64,000 bases of DNA from Microbulbifer variabilis (GCF_023716485.1 NZ_CP092418.1:665001-729000); one strand, 5' to 3'; numbered from the stretch's first letter, positions 9,654 to 17,735 are shown. The notes: generated by a model not told the origin, from the sequence alone. Program-made: numbers and translations.

Positions 9654-10568
9654 TTAGCTCTGCACCAGGGCAAACCGCTGGCCGTTGCGTTTGAGTGCGC
9701 CTGCCTGTTGCAGGGCGTCGAAAACGGGTTTAACGATTCTGTATCCGCCGGTGATGCTGTTGCTGATGTTGCGTAACACTGGGCGGTTGCCGAATTCACC
9801 GGCGCAGATACGTTGGGCCAGTTGTTGCTGTTCTTTGCTCAGGTGGCTGGTGTGTTCTGGTTGTTGCTCTGCTGTTTCGGGCTGTTGAAACGGTTGTGAA
9901 ACGCGTTTACCAACCGTTGCAGCGGCGTTAAACGCGAGTAACGCGACCAGTCCCACTATGTCGGTGATGATCGCCAGGGCCAGAAAGCCGATATGCTGAA
10001 GCCGCGCGGGGTCTGCGTTTAGGGTGTTGGCGAGGCTGTTAAAGGCGCTGTGTGTGTTGGCGGTTTGGCCGATGGTGGATAACTTCTCTATCAGCTGGGT
10101 TCGCTCAGTCTCCAATGTGGATAACTGCGCTGCGGTATTAAGAGCGCGCTGGCGGTAGCCGTTGTTGGCATCGGTGTTGATCAGGCCGTTTAGGGTGTTT
10201 ATCTGCTGTTGCAGGCTGTTGAGCTGCTGTTGCAATGCTCGGTATTCCTGGCTGTTGCGGGCGCTGCGTTGTTGCTGCTCTTCGCTGTGGGTGGCGAGGA
10301 ATCCAACGGTGGCGACAATGCTGATCACTACCAGCAGGGGCCAGAGGCAGAGTAGGGCATAGCCGCTCTTTTGCCCTTGGCTGCACAACCACAGGCCCAG
10401 CGGGGCGAAGCTGAATTTGCACAGTTCTAGGGCCACCGCAGTGGCACCGGCCACCAGCTGCCCGCCCAAACCTGCGGGCATGGATACCCAAAGCTGTACG
10501 GTAAAGGCCAAGCTGGTGCCGCAGAAGATTAGGGCGGCGATGCCGGTGAGGGATTGCCAGAGCTTCAC
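9654..10568 (-). CDS. Membrane protein with central coiled coil, phage early-left operon
   Basis: This 304-residue protein has about three N-terminal transmembrane segments (residues 5-100), a Gln-rich coiled coil (about 105-160), a further membrane segment (about 193-215) and a cytoplasmic C-terminal region (about 240-300) that looks like a small winged helix. The start is a GTG overlapping the upstream stop (GTGA), indicating translational coupling. Similar membrane/coiled-coil proteins occur in prophages, but I know of no defined role. Confidence 0.7.
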   Translation of the reverse strand: MKLWQSLTGIAALIFCGTSLAFTVQLWVSMPAGLGGQLVAGATAVALELCKFSFAPLGLWLCSQGQKSGYALLCLWPLLVVISIVATVGFLATHSEEQQQRSARNSQEYRALQQQLNSLQQQINTLNGLINTDANNGYRQRALNTAAQLSTLETERTQLIEKLSTIGQTANTHSAFNSLANTLNADPARLQHIGFLALAIITDIVGLVALLAFNAAATVGKRVSQPFQQPETAEQQPEHTSHLSKEQQQLAQRICAGEFGNRPVLRNISNSITGGYRIVKPVFDALQQAGALKRNGQRFALVQS

Positions 10569-11248
10569 GCGGCGGCCTCCGCCTGATGCTCTACTCTGCG
10601 AAACTCAATAACCCATACCCATGGGTTTTGGTCCCAACTGTCTTTGCCGTAGGTAGATTCCCAGAGAGCCCCATATGCATCCCTGGCCGACTCACCGCAA
10701 ATTGGTGTTGGCCACGGCCCGCAGTGATACATGACAGTTTTAGTTGGCGGCGCTTGTAGGGTTGAATTAAGAACTCCTTCAGCTATAGCGTCTTCTTCGC
10801 TGATGTTCTGAATACGTTGAATTCGAATAGCTGTAATTTCTAAGGTGATACGGCTGGCCCAGCGGGGCATGTGGATTGAGGGGCGCCACTTCTCCCCAAC
10901 CATTGAGCAGTCTTCCCCACATTCGTCCTCATTGAAAGGATTGAAGGGGTAATCGGCTCTATAGGTGACTTTTTTTTGGTGGCTAAGGTGGTGTGTTTCG
11001 CGCACCCATAAGCGGTCATCAGGCTTTCCAAGTGGGCAAGGGATATCCGCACACCCACTTCGCCAAGCTTGATTAATTACCTGATGCAAGGAGAGTCTAG
11101 GGGGCAAGCCGCCAATTTGTTTTATGGCCTCTTCATCGCTTACGCCATTAAATGGCTGCGGATTTATCAGCCTGCGCGTTTGGGTTTTACGTCCATCCAG
11201 AATTGCCCGCACCATATCCCCATTAAGTAAAATAGGTCTTTCTTTCAT
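10565..11248 (-). CDS. ASCH/PUA-like phage protein
   Basis: This 227-residue protein starts RPILLNGDMVRAILDGRKTQTRR, the pattern of phage ASCH-domain proteins, and includes DRLWVRET and a long HxPRWASRITLEIT segment typical of this group. ASCH/PUA folds bind RNA or nucleotides; the role in phages is not established. It is coupled to its neighbours by a TAATG overlap upstream and a GTGA overlap downstream. Confidence 0.75.
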   Translation of the reverse strand: MKERPILLNGDMVRAILDGRKTQTRRLINPQPFNGVSDEEAIKQIGGLPPRLSLHQVINQAWRSGCADIPCPLGKPDDRLWVRETHHLSHQKKVTYRADYPFNPFNEDECGEDCSMVGEKWRPSIHMPRWASRITLEITAIRIQRIQNISEEDAIAEGVLNSTLQAPPTKTVMYHCGPWPTPICGESARDAYGALWESTYGKDSWDQNPWVWVIEFRRVEHQAEAAA

Positions 11249-11694
11249 TATGCTGCTCTCCCTTTCTCCTGCTTACGATTCAGCAGAATCTCCGCCTGCC
11301 ATCCGTGGTCTTTGTAGTGGTTGGGGTTGGCTTGGTTTTGGATGTTGTCCAGCTCTGGGCGCACCAGTTCCGCCAAATCGTTTAGGCGGACTCCGCGGGC
11401 TTCGAACTCGGTGGAGTCGGTATAGCGTTCGCCCTTTGGGGTTTTGCACTCGACAAAAACCGTTACCAGCCAGTGGTGTTGCCAATTGAGTATTTCGTGT
11501 TGGAGCTTGGCGCGGGCTATATCGCCAACGGCGCCGCCTTGGCGTCGATGGCTGATATCGAGAATGGGGTCTCCATCGGTATCCAGGCCGGTGCTGCTGC
11601 GGGCGGTGAGGACCAAGCCGGGCAGCCAGCGGTTTACCAGGCGGGCGTGTTGGGCCTGCTTGCTCATGGGTTTGCGGGGTTTACGCTTGGCCAT
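11248..11694 (-). CDS. Phage protein of unknown function
   Basis: This 148-residue basic protein starts MAKRKPRKPMSKQAQHARLVNRW and has a GAGGAA ribosome site. No domain is recognised. It is part of the tightly packed early-left operon. Confidence 0.65.
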   Translation of the reverse strand: MAKRKPRKPMSKQAQHARLVNRWLPGLVLTARSSTGLDTDGDPILDISHRRQGGAVGDIARAKLQHEILNWQHHWLVTVFVECKTPKGERYTDSTEFEARGVRLNDLAELVRPELDNIQNQANPNHYKDHGWQAEILLNRKQEKGRAA

Positions 11695-11764
11695 TCTCTA
11701 TTCCTCAATATCCTCTACCCACTTAGCCCGCACTGGGCGGGCTGAGAGAGCTATTTTTTAAGGG

Positions 11765-12046
11765 TTAAGCGTATTGAGGCTCGGCTGCGGCTATTAATTT
11801 TTTTGATGGGCGTTCGCACTCGTCGGGTTCTTGTTCCTTTAGCTCGCCTCTGTAGAATTTAAAATTTCTCGCCTTATCGGTTTTCTTGTCGAATATTTGT
11901 ATCCAGTCAAGAAATGCTTCTGGTTTGGCGATTTCTTTAACTCGTTCCAATGCTTGTTCTTCAGTGTGTACGGACTCTTTAAAATCTTTTGCTCCGCCCA
12001 TCATGAGGCTGTTGTAGCTGCCGCAAAAAATTGCAAATCGTTTCAT
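11765..12046 (-). CDS. Small phage protein of unknown function
   Basis: This 93-residue, lysine- and glutamate-rich protein has a good ribosome site (GGGAG) upstream of 12046. The N-terminus FAIFCGSYNSLMMGGAKDFKES suggests a small alpha/beta fold. I do not recognise a family. Confidence 0.65.
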   Translation of the reverse strand: MKRFAIFCGSYNSLMMGGAKDFKESVHTEEQALERVKEIAKPEAFLDWIQIFDKKTDKARNFKFYRGELKEQEPDECERPSKKLIAAAEPQYA

Positions 12047-12131
12047 TGGTTTCTCCCATTTTTAAAATGGGCTCCGTACAGGCAGCCCTAGCGGTTACAG
12101 CTGACTGATGCGCCTGGGCGCGGTTAAATTT

Positions 12132-12419
12132 TTAGCTGGCTTTAGGTGCCGTATTTTGTTCAACGATGTCTCGTATCCAGGCCATGCCTTTAGTGGTAAC
12201 TAGTGCGGTGATGTGCTGCACTTTTACCGGTCCTACGAGATATTCGCCTTCCTTTTGCTTTAAGAGTTTTTGCTCTAGGGCCCACTTTGTGGGTGAATTG
12301 CGCATGGGTTCACGGCTATACAAAAAGCCATTGTCACGGAGAAGTTTCAGCAGGTTATTCCTGCCCATTCCTAGCATTCGGGCGGCCTGGGTGACGGTAT
12401 AGGGTTTTGTCTGGTTCAC
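12132..12419 (-). CDS. KilA-C-like antirepressor-domain protein
   Basis: This 95-residue protein (YTVTQAARMLGMGRNNLLKLLRDNGFL...GPVKVQHITALVTTKGMAWI) matches the pattern of the KilAC / P22 Ant C-terminal domain found in phage antirepressors. Here it stands alone without an N-terminal Ant or Rha domain. The GTG start overlaps the upstream stop. Confidence 0.75.
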   Translation of the reverse strand: MNQTKPYTVTQAARMLGMGRNNLLKLLRDNGFLYSREPMRNSPTKWALEQKLLKQKEGEYLVGPVKVQHITALVTTKGMAWIRDIVEQNTAPKAS

Positions 12420-12574
12420 GCTGCCTCCTGATTTTCCTGTTGTGGGACTTGGCCCTGGGTAGCTTCTGAGAGTGCGGCGATTTGTTCGCGCATACTCTCA
12501 ATTAGAATTTCTTGCAGCTTTACCTTGTTCAGTAGTTCTACGTACAGATCTAAGATTCGGCTGAACTCACTCAT
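12416..12574 (-). CDS. Small phage protein, 52 residues
   Basis: The frame starts at ATG 12574, which overlaps the upstream gene stop by one base (TGATG), and ends in a TGA overlapping the GTG of the KilAC-like gene. It encodes MSEFSRILDLYVELLNKVKL... then an acidic, Gln-rich tail, probably one long helix. The tight coupling on both sides supports it as a real gene. Confidence 0.6.
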   Translation of the reverse strand: MSEFSRILDLYVELLNKVKLQEILIESMREQIAALSEATQGQVPQQENQEAA

Positions 12575-12882
12575 CAGGTGGCTCTGGCTTTTGCGGCGGC
12601 TTCGCCGGCTAGGCCGAAATAGGCTGCGCCGTCTTCATAATCGTCTGCTACAAATAGGCCGCTGCTTGCGCGGGCCTGTTTAAGCAGCACCATAAACATC
12701 CAGCCTTCTTCCTCAGTGAGGTGGTGTCCGTAAAGCGCATTAAATGCGTTTACGGTTTTGGCCATAGATCGCTCGCCGGTTTCGCTATCGCGCTGCTCGG
12801 CGCGGTCGCGCATGTGATGGACACCTTTTTCCAGAAAAGCGTGGGCTCTGTAATCCGGTGGGGAAAATTCTTTGTCGTTCAC
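12574..12882 (-). CDS. Phage protein resembling DUF6378-type proteins
   Basis: About 102 residues from a GTG at 12882 that overlaps the upstream stop (GTGA). The sequence HAFLEKGVHHMRDRAEQRDSETGERSM...LTEEEGWMFMVLLKQAR resembles a widespread small phage family. A longer frame to 12918 lacks a ribosome site and is not preferred. Function unknown. Confidence 0.65.
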   Translation of the reverse strand: MNDKEFSPPDYRAHAFLEKGVHHMRDRAEQRDSETGERSMAKTVNAFNALYGHHLTEEEGWMFMVLLKQARASSGLFVADDYEDGAAYFGLAGEAAAKARAT

Positions 12883-13181
12883 GCTGCTTCCTTCCTTTGT
12901 ATTTCCAGGTGGTTCCATTCGCGGTAGAGGGCACTCAATTTTTTATCGCCGTCTGCAATTACGCTTTGCGGTGCTCTGCCGTGGTATCGCAGATTCATCA
13001 CGTTGAGGGCGTGTTGGTAGTTGTCGCCATCCAGCAGTGAGAGGCTTGCAACGGGGACTGCGAAATCACTGCTATTCCAGGCTGAAAGCAAAACCTGTGC
13101 GGCTATTTCACTCGCGCCGGAGTATCCGTTGGCAACGCGGAGCAGGGTTTCCACGCTCTGGGTTGGGCTGAAAGTATTCAT
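12879..13181 (-). CDS. Small phage protein of unknown function
   Basis: 100 residues, with the segment YSGASEIAAQVLLSAWNSSDF...LLDGDNYQHAL that recurs in phage early operons as far as I recall. Its start and stop overlap neighbouring genes (ATGA and GTGA). Confidence 0.6.
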   Translation of the reverse strand: MNTFSPTQSVETLLRVANGYSGASEIAAQVLLSAWNSSDFAVPVASLSLLDGDNYQHALNVMNLRYHGRAPQSVIADGDKKLSALYREWNHLEIQRKEAA

Positions 13182-13363
13182 GCGGCATCACCTCCAAATG
13201 GGGGCCAGTTATTGTTTTGTGTTGGCCGTGCAAAAGTGGTTTTTGGTTGCACTAAACGGATGTGCGCTTTGTGGTCGGCGTTGACGATGTCGATGCGGCG
13301 TTTCAACTGATCGATATTGTTTTTGCTCATAGCCGTTGGATGTACAAACACGGTGGCGGTCAT
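13178..13363 (-). CDS. Small phage protein, 61 residues
   Basis: The start at 13363 (MTATVFVHPTAMSKNN) has a GGGAGG ribosome site and overlaps the stop of the upstream gene. A longer reading frame through 13597 is Arg/Pro-rich noise from another gene's shadow. Function unknown. Confidence 0.6.
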   Translation of the reverse strand: MTATVFVHPTAMSKNNIDQLKRRIDIVNADHKAHIRLVQPKTTFARPTQNNNWPPFGGDAA

Positions 13364-13701
13364 GCGATTCCCTCCCGGTTGTTGCGGATGCGTATGGTTC
13401 GAACTGTGGGGCGGCGCTGGAAGCGGGTGCGCAATTGGTCTTGTGCATCGGCACCGATGCCGCTGAGTACGCAGGTGAGCAGGGCGAATTGTATTAATCC
13501 GTGCTTTACCGCTTTGGCCACTGCGTCTGTGCTGTTGCGGGCGTGGAGTTTGTAAAAGCACTCGGCCAGCAGGTTGCTTACGTTTGTGACTGAGCACTGC
13601 ATGGCCTGGGCTGTCTCGCGATTGGAGAGGCCGCGGGCGCGATGGGTTAGCGCTTCGGCCTGGCGAGGGGCCAGTGGTCTGAGGTGCTTGGCAGTGTTCA
13701 T
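13360..13701 (-). CDS. LuxR-type HTH protein, first gene of the early-left operon
   Basis: About 113 residues from ATG 13701. Residues 8-60 (LAPRQAEALTHRARGLSNRETAQAMQCSVTNVSNLL) form a GerE/LuxR DNA-binding helix-turn-helix. No receiver or ligand domain is present. It lies directly downstream of the leftward promoter PL, in the place lambda has N, but it shows no resemblance to N. Confidence 0.7.
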   Translation of the reverse strand: MNTAKHLRPLAPRQAEALTHRARGLSNRETAQAMQCSVTNVSNLLAECFYKLHARNSTDAVAKAVKHGLIQFALLTCVLSGIGADAQDQLRTRFQRRPTVRTIRIRNNREGIA

Positions 13702-13731
13702 TTGAGTGCCCTGTCCTTGGTTGATAAGCAA

Positions 13732-13773
13732 AATATAGGGATACCAGTTTATAGAGTCAATAGGTATACCTAT
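13732..13773 (-). promoter_or_regulatory. Early leftward promoter PL with two operator sites
   Basis: On the minus strand TTGACT (13755-13760) and TATATT (13732-13737) are separated by 17 bp. The spacer holds gggataccagtt (13738-13749), and the perfect 14-bp palindrome ATAGGTATACCTAT (13760-13773) abuts the -35. The same words recur at PR, so both are probably CI/Cro operators. Confidence 0.8.
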
Positions 13774-13844
13774 GTTTTGTGTGTTTGTTGAAGTTGAATT
13801 AGGTATTGATATGCTTGGGGCGCATTTATCCATGGAGGACAAAA

Positions 13845-14495
13845 ATGAAAATGCTTGGGTATGGAGTGCTAGGAGTTTTACTGGCTGCTTGTCTTGGGGG
13901 GTGTGTTGGTATGGCCGATATGACCTCTAGAATGGGGGGATTAGGAGTAGTATCAGAAAAGGTTTCGACGTTTGATGGGGCTACTATCGTAGAGGTTTCC
14001 CCTCAGTTTGTTCATGATCCAAAGCATACTGGCTGGGGGTTCAATAGTTACAAGCTGGGTGCACGCTGGAACAGTAATTCGCCAGAATACGTGGCGTTGA
14101 TAATGTCTTATAGTTCCAGTGCGGATAATGTGGGTTCTATTTACACAAGCCTGACCGGAATAGATGTGAACTTAAATGGGCAGAAGTATTCATTTGAGGC
14201 TGGCGGTGCTACAAGTCATGGAAATGATGGCTGGAATGATTTATCGAAAACTATTTATACAAATAGCCAGAACACTGTAGTGGTCCCGTTGGAGTTTCTA
14301 CAGGAAATGACTGTCACTGAGGACTGTACGATTCGCATACATAGTAGTGATGGTTACGAAGATGCTTTGTTTTCCATGGAGAGAAGACCAGGTGGGCAGG
14401 GTCTAGCTCTGATGTCCATTCGAGAGTTTTTGTCTAAGGTGAAAAACAAAAGGCAGATATTAGCTGTAGGCGATACAGCTGGCAGTGGCGGCTAG
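13845..14495 (+). CDS. Prophage-borne lipoprotein of unknown function
   Basis: About 216 residues from ATG 13845, chosen for the GGAGG 6 bp upstream. The N-terminus (MKMLGYGVLGVLLAACLGGC) is a lipoprotein signal with LGGC as the lipobox, Cys20 being lipidated. The mature part has an immunoglobulin-like or beta-rich look (repeated short strands, SSDNVGSIYTSLTGIDVNLNGQKY). It sits between PL and cI, convergent with cI across a shared terminator, like lambda rex genes. That position suggests expression in the lysogen and a surface or exclusion role, by inference. Confidence 0.78.
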   Translation: MKMLGYGVLGVLLAACLGGCVGMADMTSRMGGLGVVSEKVSTFDGATIVEVSPQFVHDPKHTGWGFNSYKLGARWNSNSPEYVALIMSYSSSADNVGSIYTSLTGIDVNLNGQKYSFEAGGATSHGNDGWNDLSKTIYTNSQNTVVVPLEFLQEMTVTEDCTIRIHSSDGYEDALFSMERRPGGQGLALMSIREFLSKVKNKRQILAVGDTAGSGG

Positions 14496-14515
14496 TGAGT
14501 TGCTGGAAAGAGCAC

Positions 14516-14543
14516 AAAAAAGCCCGCAATTGCGGGCTTTTTT
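14516..14543. terminator. Bidirectional terminator between lipoprotein and cI
   Basis: The perfect palindrome agcccgcaattgcgggct (14521-14538) is flanked by an A run on the left and a T run on the right, so it can end transcripts from both convergent genes. Confidence 0.92.
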
Positions 14544-14550
14544 ATAGGCG

Positions 14551-15417
14551 TTATTCAGGGCTGAAAGAGCCAATGATTACTCCGCAGAATGTTACTTCTT
14601 TGTCGGTTACGTCCATTGGGGAGTAGGTTGGGTTGATGGGGCGTAAGTAGATATGGCCCATATCTTCCGCGTAAGTTTTAAATGTGGCCTCACCATTAAG
14701 CTTGGCGATTACGCGGCAGCCATTTACCAGCGGTTTATCTGGGTCTACAAAAATGATGGTGCCTTGTGGGTAGGACTTTTGACCAGGGTATGGGCTGGTC
14801 ATGCTGTCGCCCTGTATGCGCAAGGCGTAGGTACGGTCTGAGTGTTTAACCGGGCAGGGCATCCAGTCTTCCGCATCGCCAGGCTCGAATAGATCAATTG
14901 TCTCGCAAAATTCTCCTGCCTGTACCCAGCTGATTAACGGCACGCGTCCTTGAATGCGTGGGCCTGGGCTTACATTGCTGTGATGAATGTTTGCTTCCTG
15001 CGTCGTTGCGTCGTAGTCCAATGAGCCTATAGGAAGATCCATGCCGGCTTCGATCTTTCTGGCAGTCCTGCTATTGATAGGGCGATTTTCTGTGAAAATG
15101 AAGTGAACATGGCTTTCTAGGCCAGGAAGTTTTTGTTTAAGCCCTTCCAGTCCGTACTTCTCCAGAAAAGGTTCTAAATTCTTGCGGCGAATCTCTTCTA
15201 TCAAGGGGGGGCGCATTGTGCCCGTCCCAGAGGCTAACCAAACGGGATTTACGCCAAGGAATGTAGCTATCTGAGTGATATAGCGGGTGCCATAAGACCG
15301 CCCATTCTCCAGCTCAGAGTAAGAGGGCTGGGTAATGCCTACCGCTTCCGCAACTTGCTTTTGAGTCTTTCCAGCTCCTTTGCGGGCTTCTTTGAGTCTG
15401 TCCTTTAGGTCGGTCAC
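14551..15417 (-). CDS. cI: CI-type repressor with S24 autoprotease domain
   Basis: This 288-residue protein has an N-terminal XRE helix-turn-helix (GKTQKQVAEAVGITQPSYSELENGRSYG, about residues 16-45) and a C-terminal LexA/UmuD-like S24 protease. The Ala167-Gly168 cleavage site lies in WVQAGEF. The catalytic Ser205 lies in GDSMTSPY, and the probable Lys247 lies in EATFK. It should hold the lysogenic state by binding the ATACC-type operators at PL and PR, and should self-cleave in the RecA-dependent SOS response. Confidence 0.9.
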   Translation of the reverse strand: MTDLKDRLKEARKGAGKTQKQVAEAVGITQPSYSELENGRSYGTRYITQIATFLGVNPVWLASGTGTMRPPLIEEIRRKNLEPFLEKYGLEGLKQKLPGLESHVHFIFTENRPINSRTARKIEAGMDLPIGSLDYDATTQEANIHHSNVSPGPRIQGRVPLISWVQAGEFCETIDLFEPGDAEDWMPCPVKHSDRTYALRIQGDSMTSPYPGQKSYPQGTIIFVDPDKPLVNGCRVIAKLNGEATFKTYAEDMGHIYLRPINPTYSPMDVTDKEVTFCGVIIGSFSPE

Positions 15418-15479
15418 TGATGATTTCCGGAGGGTTTTTGGTTGGGTTGTATGTTATAGGGCTCCCTATACCGTGAAAA

Positions 15480-15520
15480 ACTGGAATACCAGTTGACGGT
15501 AGTATAGGTATACCGATACT
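15480..15520 (+). promoter_or_regulatory. Early rightward promoter PR and operators
   Basis: TTGACG (15493-15498) and GATACT (15515-15520) are 16 bp apart. The spacer contains ggtatacc (15507-15514), and the palindrome actggaataccagt (15480-15493) overlaps the -35. Shared ATACC half-sites with PL mark these as operators of the CI/Cro switch. Confidence 0.78.
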
Positions 15521-15528
15521 CTGCGGAT

Positions 15529-15798
15529 ATGAACAAATCAGACGGGGTCGAAGAGGCCATCAAAAAGCTGATTGAACATTTCGGGGGGCAGCAAGCTGCT
15601 GCCAGAGCCCTAAAGGTCAGTCAGCCCACTATCAGTAACTTACTACGTGGAATACATGGTGCGTCAGCCACGCTGGCTCTGCGTGCGGAGCGGGTTGGAG
15701 GTGGCCTTGTTCGGGCTGAGGATCTTTGCCCGAAGTTGGCTGAGCTTTTTGAAGTTGCTGATCAGCAAGGAATTCCAGAATTTCGGGAGGCAAGTTAA
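15529..15798 (+). CDS. cro: Cro/YdaS-type repressor
   Basis: This 89-residue protein has the helix-turn-helix AIKKLIEHFGGQQAAARALKVSQPTISNLLRG characteristic of the Cro/YdaS group. It is divergent from cI and the first gene behind PR. The ribosome site is weak. Confidence 0.82.
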   Translation: MNKSDGVEEAIKKLIEHFGGQQAAARALKVSQPTISNLLRGIHGASATLALRAERVGGGLVRAEDLCPKLAELFEVADQQGIPEFREAS

Positions 15799-15949
15799 GC
15801 CCATCCGGGTTTGTCGGTGAAGCCAGAATAACGATCATTTTCAAATCCCCCATTTTATTGTCCTGCCATTCTGCGGTGAATGAGGGTTGGGATTAATTCA
15901 TTGCGGTATATGGGGATTTGTACAGGGTTATCTCAAATAACCACAGGAA

Positions 15950-16024
15950 GGGCCGGTGAGGGACGCCAACCCGGCCCGCTTTGATGACGGCGGGAAAGAC
16001 CGCTGACAGCCGGGAAAGACCGGC
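15950..16024 (+). promoter_or_regulatory. Three consecutive hairpins, two with identical GAAAGA loops (nut-like candidate)
   Basis: Stem 15950-15956/15971-15977 (gggccgg/ccggccc) is followed by two small hairpins, 15990-16003 and 16009-16024. Their loops are both gaaaga, and the sequence gggaaagaccg is repeated. They lie between cro and the replication gene, the place of nutR in lambda, whose boxB is also a small GC stem with a purine-rich loop. No N-like protein was found. The rest of 15799-16082 shows no gene. Confidence 0.4.
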
Positions 16025-16082
16025 ATTCAATATCTAATCATTGATTTTTGCCAATTCAGGTGGATTTGCTGGAGGGTTAGTT

Positions 16083-16991
16083 GTGTCTGAAGAAAGGGCT
16101 TTTGAGGGGGTTTGGATTTCGGCCAGTTTATGGCTGGATAAATCCTTAACGATGCAAGAAAAGGTGATGTTGGTAGAGATCAAGAGTTTATCCGCTGACC
16201 GGGCGAGGGGCTGTTACAAATCTAACAAGGCTTTTGCTGAATTCTTTGGGGTTTCTACATCGAGAGTTTCGCAAATCCTCACCTCGCTAGAGGAGAAGGG
16301 GTATATCTATCTTCGCCATAAGCGAGAGGGAAAGCGGGTTGTTGAGCGCAACATTTTCCTGTCTGAAGCTTACTCTAAAAACCAGCCTGACCTATTTAGA
16401 AAACCTAAAGGGGGGTATTTAGAAAACCTAAACGACCCCTTTAGGAATCCTAAAGAGGGGTATTTAGGTTTCCTAAAAGAGAGGAATACATTACTGAGTA
16501 ATACAGTAGAGAATAATACTATTGGAACAAATCCGGATTTTTCGGAAGTTGATCCGATTGAATCTGAATTTGACCAGCTGTGGAAATCCTACCCAAAACG
16601 CGCTGGCGGTAATCCAAGGGGTGAGGCCCTGAAGGCGTATCGCAAGCAACGCAAACAGCACCAGCCTGAAGAATTTCAATTAGGGCTGGATCGCTATCGC
16701 TCCTTCTGCGAGCAAACCGGAAAGATCGGGACTGAATACGTTATGCAGGCCAAGCGGTTCTTTGGCCGAGGAAAACATTGGCAGGAGGAATTCAAGCCTC
16801 CAGTGAGTCACCAACAGGGAGTGGGCAATGAAAACCGTAACTCAGGCGCTGGCAACCGGTTCCAGCAGCAACAGCAGCAGATCAACACGGCCTTCGCTAG
16901 AGCCACGGCACGAGAGGCTGCTGTTGGCACTGTGGAAACGCATGGCGCAGCTGTATGGCCACAAGTGGACTTCCCAGCGCGCGTTGTATGA
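16083..16991 (+). CDS. O-like phage replication initiator
   Basis: About 302 residues from a GTG at 16083 with GGAGGG 7 bp upstream. The N-terminal part is a winged helix (EKVMLVEIKSL...CYKSNKAFAEFFGVSTSRVSQILTSLEEKGYIYLRH) typical of phage initiators. The C-terminal part has a second conserved block (FDQLWKSYPKRAGGNPRGEALKAYRK...). The linker between them is encoded by the iteron repeats, the same arrangement as lambda O with its internal origin. The 3' end overlaps the P-like gene by 164 bp. Confidence 0.82.
   Translation: MSEERAFEGVWISASLWLDKSLTMQEKVMLVEIKSLSADRARGCYKSNKAFAEFFGVSTSRVSQILTSLEEKGYIYLRHKREGKRVVERNIFLSEAYSKNQPDLFRKPKGGYLENLNDPFRNPKEGYLGFLKERNTLLSNTVENNTIGTNPDFSEVDPIESEFDQLWKSYPKRAGGNPRGEALKAYRKQRKQHQPEEFQLGLDRYRSFCEQTGKIGTEYVMQAKRFFGRGKHWQEEFKPPVSHQQGVGNENRNSGAGNRFQQQQQQINTAFARATAREAAVGTVETHGAAVWPQVDFPARVV
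16393..16535. repeat. Candidate phage replication origin: four palindromic iterons plus AT-rich tract
   Basis: Four 18-bp palindromic units, consensus tatttagRWWWcctaaag, start at 16393, 16416, 16438 and 16461, a spacing of 22-23 bp (about two helix turns). An AT-rich tract follows (16480-16535). Lambda ori has the same plan: four iterons inside O, then an AT-rich region. The initiator would bind these sites in its own gene. Confidence 0.8.
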
Positions 16992-17307
16992 CTCGGAGCA
17001 GGGGGAGCGCAATGGGGTTTACGGTGAGGATTTTATGCTGTGGGCGCGAAAGACACATGGCTTGTCTGACAAGGATTGGGCGAGGGGGATGGAAAACATC
17101 GAGCACCGCAATATCGAAGCTGCGCGGCGTGGGGAGTCTAGCTGGCCGCCGAACTATGCGGAGTTTCTGGGGCTTTGTCAGCCGTCCCCAGGCAGTGCGG
17201 CGCACAACAGGTTTAAACCTCTGGCGCTACCTGACGATGGCGCTCAGGAGCGGGCCCGACGCTGCGGGGAGAGCGAACTGGCAAAAATGCGGGGATTATT
17301 CCAGTGA
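16828..17307 (+). CDS. P-like replication protein (helicase loader candidate)
   Basis: This 159-residue protein overlaps the end of the O-like gene and starts with a GGGAGTGG ribosome site. The segment ARKTHGLSDKDWARGMENIEHR...SWPPNYAEFLGLC is the pattern of lambda P-type proteins, which bring the host DnaB helicase to the origin. It is shorter than lambda P (233 residues). Confidence 0.75.
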   Translation: MKTVTQALATGSSSNSSRSTRPSLEPRHERLLLALWKRMAQLYGHKWTSQRALYDSEQGERNGVYGEDFMLWARKTHGLSDKDWARGMENIEHRNIEAARRGESSWPPNYAEFLGLCQPSPGSAAHNRFKPLALPDDGAQERARRCGESELAKMRGLFQ

Positions 17308-17417
17308 GTTCAGAGGGCGCAGAGGAAGAGGTTTTGGAGGGGGAATATATCCCTTGCGAGGAGTCCACCAGTGGGCCAACTACCTGGGCCGAGATGCTGG
17401 AAGATTTTAACTGGTAA
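17304..17417 (+). CDS. Very small acidic phage protein
   Basis: A 37-residue frame starts at a GTG overlapping the P-like stop (GTGA) and ends before the next gene. It is strongly acidic (EGAEEEVLEGEYIPCEE...). The coupling is the only support. Confidence 0.45.
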   Translation: MSSEGAEEEVLEGEYIPCEESTSGPTTWAEMLEDFNW

Positions 17418-17443
17418 TTACAAATCATCATGGAGCGTGAAGT

Positions 17444-17689
17444 ATGACCGTTGTAACTCTGACAGAAGCCCAAGAGCGAATTATGACTACCGTTGCGAGT
17501 AGACCCTTAGCGGTATTTCGCACGGATAACCCGCGCCAAGTGGATCTGGTGTTTGCTCATACGGTGGTGACTCAAAATAAAATCCGAGAGGTGCATGAGG
17601 ATTATTTGGGGACTTTCCACCGGGATAATTTGCATGTGGCGAGGAAGGTTTTTAGGGAAAATGCCGAAAGTTTACGGGCGGCAGCGTGA
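17444..17689 (+). CDS. Small phage protein of unknown function
   Basis: This 81-residue protein has a GGAG ribosome site (tggagcgtgaagtatg). The sequence is helical and charged, with no recognised domain. It lies in the early-right operon between the replication genes and the Q-like gene. Confidence 0.6.
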   Translation: MTVVTLTEAQERIMTTVASRPLAVFRTDNPRQVDLVFAHTVVTQNKIREVHEDYLGTFHRDNLHVARKVFRENAESLRAAA

Positions 17690-17735
17690 TTGGGATTGGT
17701 TGGTGAGTTAGTTGGTCGAGAAGAGGGTATTCGTA

